Of a stretch of DNA of 64,000 nt, positions 8,147-16,613 are shown in pieces. Under the pieces are notes generated by a model. That model had not been told where the DNA came from. It was given only the letters and a program-made list of their open reading frames with translations, and ran no database searches. The first letter of the stretch is position 1, and each line of letters starts with the position of its first letter. Origin of the DNA: Roseobacter sp. (GTDB lineage: Bacteria > Pseudomonadota > Alphaproteobacteria > Rhodobacterales > Rhodobacteraceae); contig JAGXGZ010000063.1 of the NCBI GenBank assembly GCA_024636495.1, positions 27,829 through 91,828 on the forward strand. Direction: 5' to 3'. Made by a program: the position numbers and the translations under genes.

Positions 8147-9442
8147 ATGCAAGATCGAACCGAAACACAAAACGCGCAGCAACGCGGCGTGCGGTATGCA
8201 CGCGAGCTTGAAGGCCATTTAAGCTGGCTTGATACATTTTCGGGCACCGCTTTGGGTGTGCTGGCGGTTGCATCGGGGATCTACACCTATCTTGGGGTGT
8301 CTTCTTTGCTGGATGACAACGGGGCAATGTCGGCCTTTGCTGCAATTGCCTATTCCATCGCAGTCTCTGTCGGTATCTTTGTGTTTTGGTCCTATATGTT
8401 GCGGCTGTTCCCAGCCGTGCGCGGCGCGCGGGCGCGCACAGGGCTTCTGGGGGCAATGGGGCTTGGATCGCTGGCCATTATCGCAATGTCGAGCTGGCTG
8501 AACGCCGCTGCCCTTGCCGGATCTGCGGCGGTCGAGCAACATCTTGCGGTGACCGTACAGGATTATCAGGGATCTTTGGAACGCGCGCATGAAATTGCTC
8601 TGTCTGCGCAAGGGCTTGAGCGCGATGTGGCCCGTGTACGCCAAAGCTTTGAGGATCTGAGCGAGCAGGAAGCGGGAGGCGAATTGTCAGGGCTTGCCGG
8701 GCGCGGTGCTGTTTTTCGCGTCTTGCGGCAAAAATCGTCCGAGCTTGCCGGCCTCGAGACGCAGATCGCTTCGCAGTCGCCTTTGGTCGAAGCCGCGTTT
8801 GTCGAGGGCAACCAACTGTTGAGCCGGATGCGCGCCCTCACGGTCGAACCCGGTCCCGTGGAAGCCCGGTCGGTCGAGTTTTCCGAGCAGGCCGTGCGCC
8901 TTGCGGGGTTGATCACGCAGCTTCGTCAGCTTTCCGTCGCGTCACTGGTAGAGCGTGCAGCGCAAGATCTGTCAGCCTCTGTCGTGCTGCCTGAGCTTGA
9001 CGGAAGCACTGAACAGTCACGGGGCAATCAGGCCTCAACCATTACATCGGTGCTTGAAGTGCTGGCGCAGCGCGCCGCGACACTGGAACGCGCCGCGCAG
9101 GCGGTTCTGATGATGCCGCCGCCAACCGATACGACCTATACGCCAATTTCCAGCGCCGATGCCGTGATCAAATATGCGCGCAATTTTGTGCCCTCTTGGG
9201 CGGGTGCGATTGCAATTGACCTGTTGCCTGCCGTGTTGGTTTTCATTCTTGCGATCACCCAAGGGGCGATCCGCGAAGGGCGTGAAGGCACCTCGATCGA
9301 GGAAACGCTGACGCTGGCGGAATTGCGTGCGGCAGTGAACGCGATGCGAGACGTCGATGCCTCCATGAAGGGGACGGGGGCTGACAGCGCCTCGCAAAGC
9401 GCCGAATCCGCGCCCCGCATCACACCACTAAAATCCACATGA
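8147..9442 (+). CDS. Membrane protein with large extracytoplasmic coiled coil, unknown function
   Basis: 431 residues, not assigned to a named family. Three transmembrane helices are visible near the N-terminus (about residues 30-50, 60-85, 95-125). A long charged, helical segment rich in A, E, L and Q (about 130-330, probable coiled coil) is followed by a fourth helix near 355-375 (IAIDLLPAVLVFILAIT) and a cytoplasmic tail. The ATG at 8147 is chosen over an upstream TTG at 8120 because AGGGAA precedes it. It overlaps the next gene by four bases (ATGA), so the two are translationally coupled; the partner has a ClpP-type fold in the periplasm. Confidence 0.7.
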   Translation: MQDRTETQNAQQRGVRYARELEGHLSWLDTFSGTALGVLAVASGIYTYLGVSSLLDDNGAMSAFAAIAYSIAVSVGIFVFWSYMLRLFPAVRGARARTGLLGAMGLGSLAIIAMSSWLNAAALAGSAAVEQHLAVTVQDYQGSLERAHEIALSAQGLERDVARVRQSFEDLSEQEAGGELSGLAGRGAVFRVLRQKSSELAGLETQIASQSPLVEAAFVEGNQLLSRMRALTVEPGPVEARSVEFSEQAVRLAGLITQLRQLSVASLVERAAQDLSASVVLPELDGSTEQSRGNQASTITSVLEVLAQRAATLERAAQAVLMMPPPTDTTYTPISSADAVIKYARNFVPSWAGAIAIDLLPAVLVFILAITQGAIREGREGTSIEETLTLAELRAAVNAMRDVDASMKGTGADSASQSAESAPRITPLKST

Positions 9443-10206
9443 GCGATCAATCTGTGCCTGCGAGACGCAACCCGGTTGGCAGGGTTCTGGTCTGGGTCCT
9501 GTTCTTTCAGCTGGGCCTTGCGGGAGTACTGTTTTGGGGCGATCTGAGCGATGGCCTGCGTCTTCCCGGCTTTGGCCCCCGTGCGCCTGACCTAAGCGAC
9601 CCTGTGCGCCCCGGCGACCAGACCCGCCGTTTTCGCCCCGACCGCGCACCACCGGGCGGGCGGCCGATGCCATCAACGCCCCTGCCCGACCGCCTGACGC
9701 TGACCGTCGTCGAAGGCGGCCAGCGGGTGCTGCTTGAAGGCGGGATCGAAGCGGGCGATGCAGACCGGATCGAAAAACAACTGTCCGAGCTTGATCCGAA
9801 ACCGCAAGGCGTAATCCTGAATTCCCCCGGCGGATCAGTGCAAGACGCGTTGTTGCTGGGTCGGTATCTGCGCGGGGCAGAGCTGACGACTGCGTTGCGG
9901 TCGGGCGACATTTGCTATTCTGCCTGCCCCTATTTGCTGGCAGCGGGAACGACCCGCACGGTCCCAGATGACGCATCAGTTGGCGTGCACCAGCATTACT
10001 TTGGCGAAAGCACCTTGTTGCCCGCCTTTGTCGCAGTTGAGGACATTCAGCGCGGTCAGGGCGAGGTCATGAGCTATCTGGACGGTATGGGAATTGATCC
10101 CTTGGTGATGCAACATGCCTTGGTCACACCCCCGAATGAAATTTACGTGCTTCTGCCCGAAGAATTGGAACGCTACGGCTTTGTAGAAAAACCCGACGCC
10201 AGCTAA
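9439..10206 (+). CDS. Membrane-anchored periplasmic ClpP/crotonase-fold protein (COG3904-like)
   Basis: 255 residues. An N-terminal membrane anchor at about 15-33 is followed by a proline/arginine-rich linker (40-85) and a ClpP-like domain. NSPGGSV (128-134) matches the oxyanion-loop region, and CYSACPYLLAAG (159-170) holds S161 in the place of the catalytic serine. VGVHQHYF supplies H184 and H186 as candidate histidines. The family is annotated as predicted periplasmic protein, and protease activity is unproven. Coupling to the coiled-coil membrane protein upstream suggests a joint envelope function, perhaps scaffold plus protease. Confidence 0.72.
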   Translation: MSDQSVPARRNPVGRVLVWVLFFQLGLAGVLFWGDLSDGLRLPGFGPRAPDLSDPVRPGDQTRRFRPDRAPPGGRPMPSTPLPDRLTLTVVEGGQRVLLEGGIEAGDADRIEKQLSELDPKPQGVILNSPGGSVQDALLLGRYLRGAELTTALRSGDICYSACPYLLAAGTTRTVPDDASVGVHQHYFGESTLLPAFVAVEDIQRGQGEVMSYLDGMGIDPLVMQHALVTPPNEIYVLLPEELERYGFVEKPDAS

Positions 10207-10351
10207 GATAGCCCCTTGTCGCAAGCGCTGCACAAGCCTACCTGTAAGGCGTGACGGTTCTGCCCTGTTTGTAAAAGTTACATTCCAGTGGCCTTAAGCA
10301 AATCCGAGGGAGCTGGCTCTGTTCGAACCCTGGTTCGTTTACCTGGCGCCC

Positions 10352-10367
10352 ACCTGTACATACAGGT
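10352..10367. repeat. Perfect inverted repeat in a 256-base intergenic gap
   Basis: ACCTGTA, two bases, TACAGGT. A further ACCTGTA half-site occurs upstream at about 10240. The gap lies between the end of the plus-strand ClpP-fold gene and the end of nusB on the minus strand, so it separates two 3' ends and an operator role is not obvious. Nothing else was recognised in 10207-10462. Confidence 0.4.
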
Positions 10368-10462
10368 CCTCGGGAATATACAACATAAAACGGCTGCGGT
10401 GGTTCCGTCACACTTCACACCAAGCTAAGCAGCGTTCAATGTCATATACATGCGCTTGAAAA

Positions 10463-10942
10463 CTAGAAAGCTTTTGGTCGCGCTGCGCGGGCCATGTGAT
10501 CCAACACAGCATTGACGAATTTCGGCTCGTCCCCGCCTTCGAAAAACGCACGGGCCACATCAACATATTCGTTGATCACGACTTTGGGCGGCGTATCAAT
10601 ATCGCGCAATTCGGCACCCGCGGCACGGAACAAGGCGCGCAAAGTGGGGTCGATCCGTGCAATCGGCCATTTAGCAACCAAAGCACGATCCGTCATCTGG
10701 TCAATCGAGGCCTGAAAATTAACCGCTGTTTCAAGAACATGGCCAAAGTGACGGATATCGCCGTCAATCATTTCCTCACCCTCGTAGGTCGCACCAAATC
10801 GATGCTCCAGAAACTCGGCCTTCACGGTGTCATAGCTTTGCGATGAATGCTCCATCTGGAACAAGGCCTGCACGGCATATAGCCTTGAGGCGGATTTCAT
10901 CTTGCGTTTTTGATTGCCCGAAAGGCCGGTAGAGGATGTCAT
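10463..10942 (-). CDS. nusB: Transcription antitermination factor NusB
   Basis: 159 residues of all-helical NusB fold. The N-terminal segment KSASRLYAVQALFQME and the C-terminal VINEYVDVARAF and FVNAVLD are family hallmarks. NusB binds boxA RNA with NusE (S10) and supports rRNA transcription. It is the last gene of the minus-strand riboflavin unit. Its ATG overlaps the ribH stop by four bases (10939-10942), the usual ribH-nusB coupling in Proteobacteria. Confidence 0.94.
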   Translation of the reverse strand: MTSSTGLSGNQKRKMKSASRLYAVQALFQMEHSSQSYDTVKAEFLEHRFGATYEGEEMIDGDIRHFGHVLETAVNFQASIDQMTDRALVAKWPIARIDPTLRALFRAAGAELRDIDTPPKVVINEYVDVARAFFEGGDEPKFVNAVLDHMARAARPKAF

Positions 10943-11487
10943 GCTGTTTGGGATCCGTCATTGTCACCCGCCATCAGATATTCCTCTGAACGCGGTTTGA
11001 AGCCTATATCTTTGCGAATTTCGCCCCACTTACGGGCGAGCGCGATCAGATGCAAGGCCGCAGCCGCCGCACCGCCGCCCTTGTTCTGGCCATCGGGGTC
11101 AGCGCGCACGGAGGCCTGTTCGTGGTTTTCCACGGTCAGAATGCCATTTCCGATGCAAAGACCCTGTAGCCCCATCAACTGCAACGCCCGGCTGCTGTCA
11201 TTGCACACGGTCTCGTAATGGGTTGTCTCGCCCCGAATGACACACCCAAGTGCGACATAGCCGTCAAAATTGCTTTTGCGGTCCGAAATACCGATGGCGG
11301 TGGGGATTTCCAGCGCGCCGGGCATCTCGACCACATCCCATGCCACGCCAGCAGCCTCAAGCTCGGCCTTGGCGCCTTTTAACAACCCTTCGGCGATATC
11401 CGAATAGTAGGGGGAAATGACGATCAACACCTTCACAGGCTTGTCAAAACGCGGTGTCGTCAAAGTGGTGTGATTTCCGGCAGCCAT
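10939..11487 (-). CDS. ribH: 6,7-dimethyl-8-ribityllumazine synthase
   Basis: 182 residues. Condenses 3,4-dihydroxybutanone 4-phosphate, made by the ribB product just upstream, with the ribitylaminouracil intermediate. Seen: the substrate-loop segment VEMPGALEIPTAI, then GCVIRGETTHYETV with the catalytic histidine region, and GNGILTVENHEQA. The C-terminal 15 residues extend beyond the usual end. It starts six bases after ribB on the same strand and overlaps nusB. Confidence 0.95.
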   Translation of the reverse strand: MAAGNHTTLTTPRFDKPVKVLIVISPYYSDIAEGLLKGAKAELEAAGVAWDVVEMPGALEIPTAIGISDRKSNFDGYVALGCVIRGETTHYETVCNDSSRALQLMGLQGLCIGNGILTVENHEQASVRADPDGQNKGGGAAAAALHLIALARKWGEIRKDIGFKPRSEEYLMAGDNDGSQTA

Positions 11488-11492
11488 GCGGG

Positions 11493-12617
11493 TTACTCCG
11501 TTGTGATGGGGCGCGTGCCCACGATGCTTAGGCTATAGGCGTCAAGGCCCAGATAACGGGTCTCGGGGTTATCCGTTAGCAAAATCAGCTCCGTCAAACC
11601 CAGCGACGCCATGATTTGCGAACCTAGCCCCGTGCGTTTGATCGTGCGCGGGCGCTCGTCTTCTTCATCCTCAAAGCGCAGGCGCGGATCGGGATCGCGG
11701 AACAAGAGCACCGCACCACGCCCCTCGTCTGCGATGATTTGCATCGCACGGGGCAGCTCATCCGCAGGGCTGGGGCCAAGGCCCAGAATATCCTCAAGCG
11801 CGTTGATCGCGTGGGTGCGCACCAAGACGGGTGCCTGTGTCGTCAAATCACCCTTGGACAACACAACATGGTCGGTCCCGCTGATCTGATCGGTGAAAAT
11901 CTGCATCTTCCACTCGCCGCCATAGGCCGACGTCACAGTGCGGCTGTCGCGCTCAACCAGCAGGTTATCATGCTTGTGCCGGTAGGCAATCAAGTCGCTG
12001 ATCGTGCCGATCTTCATGTCGTGCTCTTTGCAGAACGCCACAAGATCCGGCAGCCGCGCCATAGTGCCGTCGTCTTTCATAATCTCGCAGATCACGCCCG
12101 AGGGATGCAAACCAGCAAGCCGCGAAATATCAACGGCAGCTTCGGTGTGGCCCGCGCGCACCAGCACGCCACCGTCGCGCGCACGCAAGGGAAACACGTG
12201 ACCGGGCGTTGCGATATCGACCGCACCCAGTTCCTCGTTGATCGCCACCTTCACCGTGAGTGCCCGATCGGCCGCAGAAATCCCCGTTGTCACGCCTTCG
12301 CGCGCCTCGATCGACACGGTAAAGGCCGTCTCGTGACGGGCCGAGTTATTGACGGCCATCATGGGCAAACCCAGCTTGCTGATGCGTTTTGCGGTCATCG
12401 GCAAACAGATCAAACCGCGCCCGTGTGTGGCCATAAAGTTGATCGCATCGGCATCGGCAAACTGTGCGGGGATCACCAGATCGCCTTCGTTTTCGCGGTC
12501 CTCATGGTCTACCAGAACGAACATCCGGCCTTGGCGCGCCTCTTCGATGATGTCCTCAATCGGGGAAATCACCGACGACAATTCGGCCTCGACGGGTCCG
12601 GGCGTTTCAAATTGCAT
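11493..12617 (-). CDS. ribB: 3,4-dihydroxy-2-butanone 4-phosphate synthase with degenerate GTP cyclohydrolase II domain (RibBX type)
   Basis: 374 residues. The N-terminal DHBP synthase domain (about 1-205) is intact: DHEDRENEGDLV, metal and substrate residues, and GLHPSGVICEI. It converts ribulose 5-phosphate to DHBP. The C-terminal domain aligns with GTP cyclohydrolase II (THAINALEDILG, DEGRGAVLLFRD, RTGLGSQI) but lacks the C-x(n)-C-x-C zinc ligands needed for GTP ring opening. A separate ribA should exist elsewhere. The start at 12617 (MQFETPGP) is chosen by homology and AGGAA upstream; the open frame continues to 12686. Confidence 0.93.
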   Translation of the reverse strand: MQFETPGPVEAELSSVISPIEDIIEEARQGRMFVLVDHEDRENEGDLVIPAQFADADAINFMATHGRGLICLPMTAKRISKLGLPMMAVNNSARHETAFTVSIEAREGVTTGISAADRALTVKVAINEELGAVDIATPGHVFPLRARDGGVLVRAGHTEAAVDISRLAGLHPSGVICEIMKDDGTMARLPDLVAFCKEHDMKIGTISDLIAYRHKHDNLLVERDSRTVTSAYGGEWKMQIFTDQISGTDHVVLSKGDLTTQAPVLVRTHAINALEDILGLGPSPADELPRAMQIIADEGRGAVLLFRDPDPRLRFEDEEDERPRTIKRTGLGSQIMASLGLTELILLTDNPETRYLGLDAYSLSIVGTRPITTE

Positions 12618-12698
12618 GGCACATTCCTCTTTAATCGCTTGCCGGATCACATAGCCCACCATGCACCGCTTTGCCAGAGCACGCACACCCCCGCCCCC

Positions 12699-12721
12699 GT
12701 TTCATTTTGTCAAATAAACTC
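12699..12721. repeat. Dispersed repeat, family B copy 1
   Basis: A 23-base block GTTTCATTTTG-T-CAAATAAACTC recurs at 26337-26359 with a single difference (C for T). Both copies lie in short gaps upstream of minus-strand genes (ribB here, dnaG there). Confidence 0.65.
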
Positions 12722-12757
12722 AATTCCCCAAGGTCATTCACGCGCAACCGTCTCGCG

Positions 12758-13333
12758 TTAGGCACCGGCCCCAAAATACCGGGCAGCCTCCAGATAACCT
12801 GCGGCCTTGCTTGCAGCACACCAGTCCCGCTCAAAGGCGGTATCGCCGATGATCAACACCTGATCACCGACCAAGTTGCGCTGGCGAACGACGTCACTCA
12901 AATGATCCCGCATTTCTGCCCAACTGTCTGTAAACGTCGGTGCCTGCCCTGCGTGGTTGATCACAGGGTTCGCTGTCTCAAATGCCATTGGCACCAACGG
13001 GCGGTGCACCAGTGCCAGCTTTTGCGCGCCCTGCACGGCGTCCAACACGGTTGCCTGGGCGACAGGTATCTGCGGGGCATGCGCATGAACGACCCGCAAC
13101 GCATTGTTTGAAAACAGCAGCGCGAGAATATCGCGCCCCGTGGCCTGCCGGATCGCTGCATAGGCTTTGTAGTCCAGCCCCAGTTCGCGGGCCCGCTTTA
13201 CACGCATCTTGACCACCATCAGCGGGATCGTCTTGGGCATTGCAGCCTCGCGCGCCTTTTGCCACTGAAACGCCCGCCATTTTTGCCCGCGCTCCATGCT
13301 CGGCCCTTGGTTATGGCCTATCCCCGCGATCAC
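12758..13333 (-). CDS. Conserved protein of the riboflavin cluster, unknown function
   Basis: 191 residues starting MIAGIGHNQGPSMERG, an N-terminus seen on several unrelated Rhodobacterales proteins. No membrane segment, signal peptide or catalytic motif was recognised. The middle (VKRARELGLDYKAYAAIRQATGRDILALLFSN... in part) is basic and helical, and the end (VLIIGDTAFERDWCAASKA) looks like an alpha/beta core. It overlaps the ribE stop by four bases (13330-13333) and is followed by ribB, so it is co-expressed with riboflavin synthesis; a direct role is not known. Confidence 0.7.
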   Translation of the reverse strand: MIAGIGHNQGPSMERGQKWRAFQWQKAREAAMPKTIPLMVVKMRVKRARELGLDYKAYAAIRQATGRDILALLFSNNALRVVHAHAPQIPVAQATVLDAVQGAQKLALVHRPLVPMAFETANPVINHAGQAPTFTDSWAEMRDHLSDVVRQRNLVGDQVLIIGDTAFERDWCAASKAAGYLEAARYFGAGA

Positions 13334-13917
13334 GACATTTCTGCCAGACGGGCCACATAACGCGCCAGCGTATCGATCTCGAGGTTGATGCGGTCTCCCA
13401 CAGCTACATCACCCCATGTCGTCACTTCCTTGGTGTGCGGGATAAAGTTGATGCCGAAATCACAACCGTTGACCTCGTTCACCGTCAGCGACGTTCCGTT
13501 CAACGCGACAGACCCTTTGGGCGCAATGAACCGCGCAAGGTCTTTGGGCGCGCGCAAGGTCACACGGGTGCTGTCGCCCTCGTCACGCATGGCGACCACC
13601 TCGGCCACACCGTCGACGTGACCCGACACGATATGCCCGCCCAGTTCATCACCGACTTTCAAGGCCCGCTCGAGGTTCAGCCGTTGCCCCGGTTTCCACT
13701 CACCCAGATTGGTCATCTGAACCGTTTCGGCGCTGATCTGGACTTCGTACCAGCCGGGGCCCAGATCAACGACCGTCAAACAGACGCCATCACTGGCAAT
13801 CGAGGCCCCCATGTCGATCCGGCCCGTGTCATATCCCGTCTCTATCCGTGCGCGCAGGTCACCTTCTTGGGTCAGCGTTGCGATCTTTCCGATGTCGGTA
13901 ATAATTCCTGTAAACAT
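13330..13917 (-). CDS. ribE: Riboflavin synthase alpha chain
   Basis: 195 residues made of two lumazine-binding barrels in tandem. The first starts MFTGIITDIG with SIASDGVCLTV; the second has ELGGHIVSGHVDGV and SVALNGTSLTVNEV. It dismutates two 6,7-dimethyl-8-ribityllumazines to riboflavin. It heads the downstream half of the split rib unit, so a promoter is expected in the 132 bases before it (13918-14049). That stretch is AT-rich but shows no FMN riboswitch-like fold that I could recognise. Confidence 0.95.
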   Translation of the reverse strand: MFTGIITDIGKIATLTQEGDLRARIETGYDTGRIDMGASIASDGVCLTVVDLGPGWYEVQISAETVQMTNLGEWKPGQRLNLERALKVGDELGGHIVSGHVDGVAEVVAMRDEGDSTRVTLRAPKDLARFIAPKGSVALNGTSLTVNEVNGCDFGINFIPHTKEVTTWGDVAVGDRINLEIDTLARYVARLAEMS

Positions 13918-14049
13918 TGGCAGCCCTTTTATATATTATCCAAAGAATTAGACCGACCCCAAGGGCATGACAAGTCCGCAACCGCGTCACAATTTGGCCC
14001 GGATCATGTGATTGTTTACGAGTTGTCCAGAATAGGCTGAAAGCGCGAG

Positions 14050-15342
14050 ATGAGTTCCACCCAACCCAAAACTCAGGTTTTCCTGTTTTTGCAAGGACCG
14101 CATGGCCCTTTCTTTAACAGGCTTGGCAAGATGTTGCGTCTTGCCGGGGCCGAGGTGTGGCGCGTGGGGTTTAACGCTGGCGACCGGGCATTCTGGTTTC
14201 ATCCGAGCAGCTATATCCCGTTTCGGGGTAAATCTGACGCATGGAAAGACACCTTTGTTGCGCTGCTCGCCGACAAGGGTGTCACCGATGTCGTGCTTTA
14301 CGGCGACACAAGGCCCATTCACGCCCAAGCCGTGATCGAAGCCAAAGCCCGCGGCCTGACCGTGCATGTTTTTGAAGAAGGCTATATGCGGCCCTATTGG
14401 GTCACGTACGAACGGGGTGGATCAAACGGAAATTCACGTCTGATGGACATGACGATCGAGCAAATGCAGACCGCATTGGCCAATTCCGACATGGAAGCCC
14501 CCCTGCCGCCCGGTCACTGGGGGGATATGCGCCAGCATGTATTCTACGGCGCACTTTACCATTGGTTCATCATGTTCCGGAACGGTGATTACCGCAATTT
14601 CCGCCCCCACCGCAGCATCCCCGTGACCAAGGAGTTCAGCCTATACGTCAAACGTCTGCTGCTGATGCCGATCCTTGCGCTCGACCGCCTGATCGCGACG
14701 CTACGCATTCGTCTGGGCGGGTTTCCCTACCATCTGGCGCTGCTTCAGCTTGAACATGACAGCTCGTTTCAGGAACACTCCCCCTTCGAGACGATGGCCG
14801 ATTTTCTGGAAGTTGTCTTGGAAGGCTTCGCCAAAGGCGCGCCACGACATCACCATCTGGTCGTCAAGGCACACCCGCTAGAAGATGGCCGCGTACCCGT
14901 GCGCCGCGATATCAAGCGGATAGCCAAGCAACTGGGTGTGGCGCACCGGGTCCATTATGTGCGCGGCGGCAAGCTGGCCCAGCTTTTGAATGATGCACGC
15001 ACGGCAGTGACCGTAAATTCTACCGCTGGCCAACAAGTGCTGTGGCGCGGCATTCCGCTCAAGGTGTTTGGGCGGGCTGTCTATGCCAAGCCAGAATTCG
15101 TTTCAGACCAGACCTTGCCGGAATTTTTCGCCGCAGCGTCCCGGCCCGACAACAAGGCCTACAAAGACTACCGCCGCTATCTGCTTGAAACTTCTCAGCT
15201 TCCAGGCGGGTTTTACGCAGCACGCGCACGCACGCAATTGATGCGCCAGGTCGTCGATATGATGCTGGCCAAGGACGATCCTTACGATGCTCTGGAAAGG
15301 GGCACCGCGGCACCAAGGCAACAGTTGCGCGTTGTCACCTAG
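14050..15342 (+). CDS. kpsS: Capsule polysaccharide Kdo-linker glycosyltransferase, KpsS-like
   Basis: 430 residues. KpsS adds the first beta-Kdo to lysophosphatidylglycerol in ABC-transporter-dependent capsules; KpsC extends it. Seen: FLQGPHGPFFNRLGK at the N-terminus, the acidic motif FEEGYMRPYW near residue 110, KAHPLEDGR near 277, and the C-terminal nucleotide-sugar motif TVNSTAGQQVLWRGIP. It is the first of three capsule genes that run against the surrounding rib genes. The KpsMT transporter and the polymer synthesis genes are not in the window. Confidence 0.87.
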   Translation: MSSTQPKTQVFLFLQGPHGPFFNRLGKMLRLAGAEVWRVGFNAGDRAFWFHPSSYIPFRGKSDAWKDTFVALLADKGVTDVVLYGDTRPIHAQAVIEAKARGLTVHVFEEGYMRPYWVTYERGGSNGNSRLMDMTIEQMQTALANSDMEAPLPPGHWGDMRQHVFYGALYHWFIMFRNGDYRNFRPHRSIPVTKEFSLYVKRLLLMPILALDRLIATLRIRLGGFPYHLALLQLEHDSSFQEHSPFETMADFLEVVLEGFAKGAPRHHHLVVKAHPLEDGRVPVRRDIKRIAKQLGVAHRVHYVRGGKLAQLLNDARTAVTVNSTAGQQVLWRGIPLKVFGRAVYAKPEFVSDQTLPEFFAAASRPDNKAYKDYRRYLLETSQLPGGFYAARARTQLMRQVVDMMLAKDDPYDALERGTAAPRQQLRVVT

Positions 15343-15458
15343 ACCAGACCGTTCCAAACAGTAGCTTTTTCATCTCGACTGCGCTAGCGTAGTAATAATT
15401 ACGTCGAAACAATCGGCGAATTTGAGGCAGAGTTTGAATAGGTCGAGGAGACCGGGCA

Positions 15459-16604
15459 GTGAAATCCGTACCTTTCCGGTGGGCGCGTCCCATCGCAGTT
15501 TTTGCGGCTGTGGCCGTGATATCGTCATGTGGCCTTCCTCAGGTTGGCCCGAATAAGCGTCAGATTTACGCAGGTTCCGTGCAACGCGAAGGCGATGCCT
15601 TTATTGTTGCAGTCAATGATCGGGTCTCGCGCGCCACCGCCGTGACGCCGGCATTGGGTTTCAGTCAAACATTCATCAACGCAGGTCAAATCGGATCCGA
15701 CACGATCAGCGCTGGCGATACGCTGGGTCTGACGATTTGGGAAAACGTCGACGATGGCCTGTTGGCAGCCCAAGGCGGCAACGCCACCCAGCTTGAAGAG
15801 GTGCAGGTCGACGGGGCTGGCTTTATCTTTGTGCCCTACGCAGGACGGATCAAGGCCGCCGGAAATTCACCCGAAGCCATCCGCCGCATTATTACGCAAC
15901 GCCTGTCCGAACAAACGCCCGATCCGCAGGTCCAAGTGCGCCGCATTGCAGGCGACGGCGCTACTGTTTCATTGATTGGTGCCGTGGGTGCCCAAGGCGT
16001 ATATCCGATTGAACGCCCGACCCGGACATTGTCTACCATGCTGGCGCAAGCGGGCGGTGTGTCGATTACGCCGGAAATCGCGCAGGTTACTGTCCTTCGT
16101 GGTGGGCAAAAGGGCAAAATCTGGTTCGAGGATCTGTATCAACACCCCGAGCTTGACATCGCCTTGCGCGGTGGCGACCGTATCTTGGTCGAAGAAGACA
16201 CCCGGTCTTTCATTGCTTTGGGGGCCACAGGCTCGCAGCGGCAGGTTCCCTTTGAATCCCAAAACCTTTCGGCGCTTGAAGGGATCGCACAAGTCGGCGG
16301 CCTCAGCTCGGCCACGGCGGATCCGACGGGGGTCTTCGTATTTCGCAACGAGCCCGCCGAGATCGCCGCCCAAGTTCTGGGCCGCAACGATCTTGAGGGC
16401 GCGCAACGTCTTGTCTACGTTCTGGATTTGACCAAACCCAACGGGATGTTCATGGCGCGTGACTTTGTGATCCGCGACGATGACACGCTTTATGTCACCG
16501 AAGCGCCGTTTACCCAATGGACCAAGGTTATCACGTCGATCACCGGTGCCGCAGGCTCTGTCAGCGGGCTTGCCGATACGGCCAATACGTTCTCGGGGAA
16601 TTGA
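15459..16604 (+). CDS. Outer-membrane polysaccharide export lipoprotein, Wza/KpsD-like
   Basis: 381 residues starting with GTG at 15459; GAGGAG at 15445-15450 supports it. A lipoprotein signal ends ISSC with C24. A poly-export domain (ISAGDTLGLTIWENVDDGLL at about 89-108, VPYAGRIKAAG) follows, and at least two SLBB-type beta-grasp segments (SLIGAVGAQGVYP and IALGATGSQRQVPF). It should form the outer-membrane exit channel for capsule. It has its own 116-base upstream gap and is followed ten bases later by kpsC. Confidence 0.88.
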   Translation: MKSVPFRWARPIAVFAAVAVISSCGLPQVGPNKRQIYAGSVQREGDAFIVAVNDRVSRATAVTPALGFSQTFINAGQIGSDTISAGDTLGLTIWENVDDGLLAAQGGNATQLEEVQVDGAGFIFVPYAGRIKAAGNSPEAIRRIITQRLSEQTPDPQVQVRRIAGDGATVSLIGAVGAQGVYPIERPTRTLSTMLAQAGGVSITPEIAQVTVLRGGQKGKIWFEDLYQHPELDIALRGGDRILVEEDTRSFIALGATGSQRQVPFESQNLSALEGIAQVGGLSSATADPTGVFVFRNEPAEIAAQVLGRNDLEGAQRLVYVLDLTKPNGMFMARDFVIRDDDTLYVTEAPFTQWTKVITSITGAAGSVSGLADTANTFSGN

Positions 16605-16613
16605 TCTGATCCC

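Noticed and set aside
10300..10345. tRNA-like T-arm string (GTTCGAACCC) in the gap before nusB
   Set aside because: No acceptor, D or anticodon arms can be built around it on either strand.
10207..10462. tmRNA or 6S-like RNA gene
   Set aside because: No tag-peptide reading frame or pairing acceptor ends; only a short palindrome is present.
11739..12761. Plus-strand open frame of about 340 codons opposite ribB
   Set aside because: Antisense to an unmistakable DHBP synthase; basic, histidine-rich translation with no domain.
13918..14049. FMN riboswitch before ribE
   Set aside because: The 132-base gap shows neither the conserved RFN core nor a multi-branch fold that I could recognise, and it is short for one plus an expression platform.
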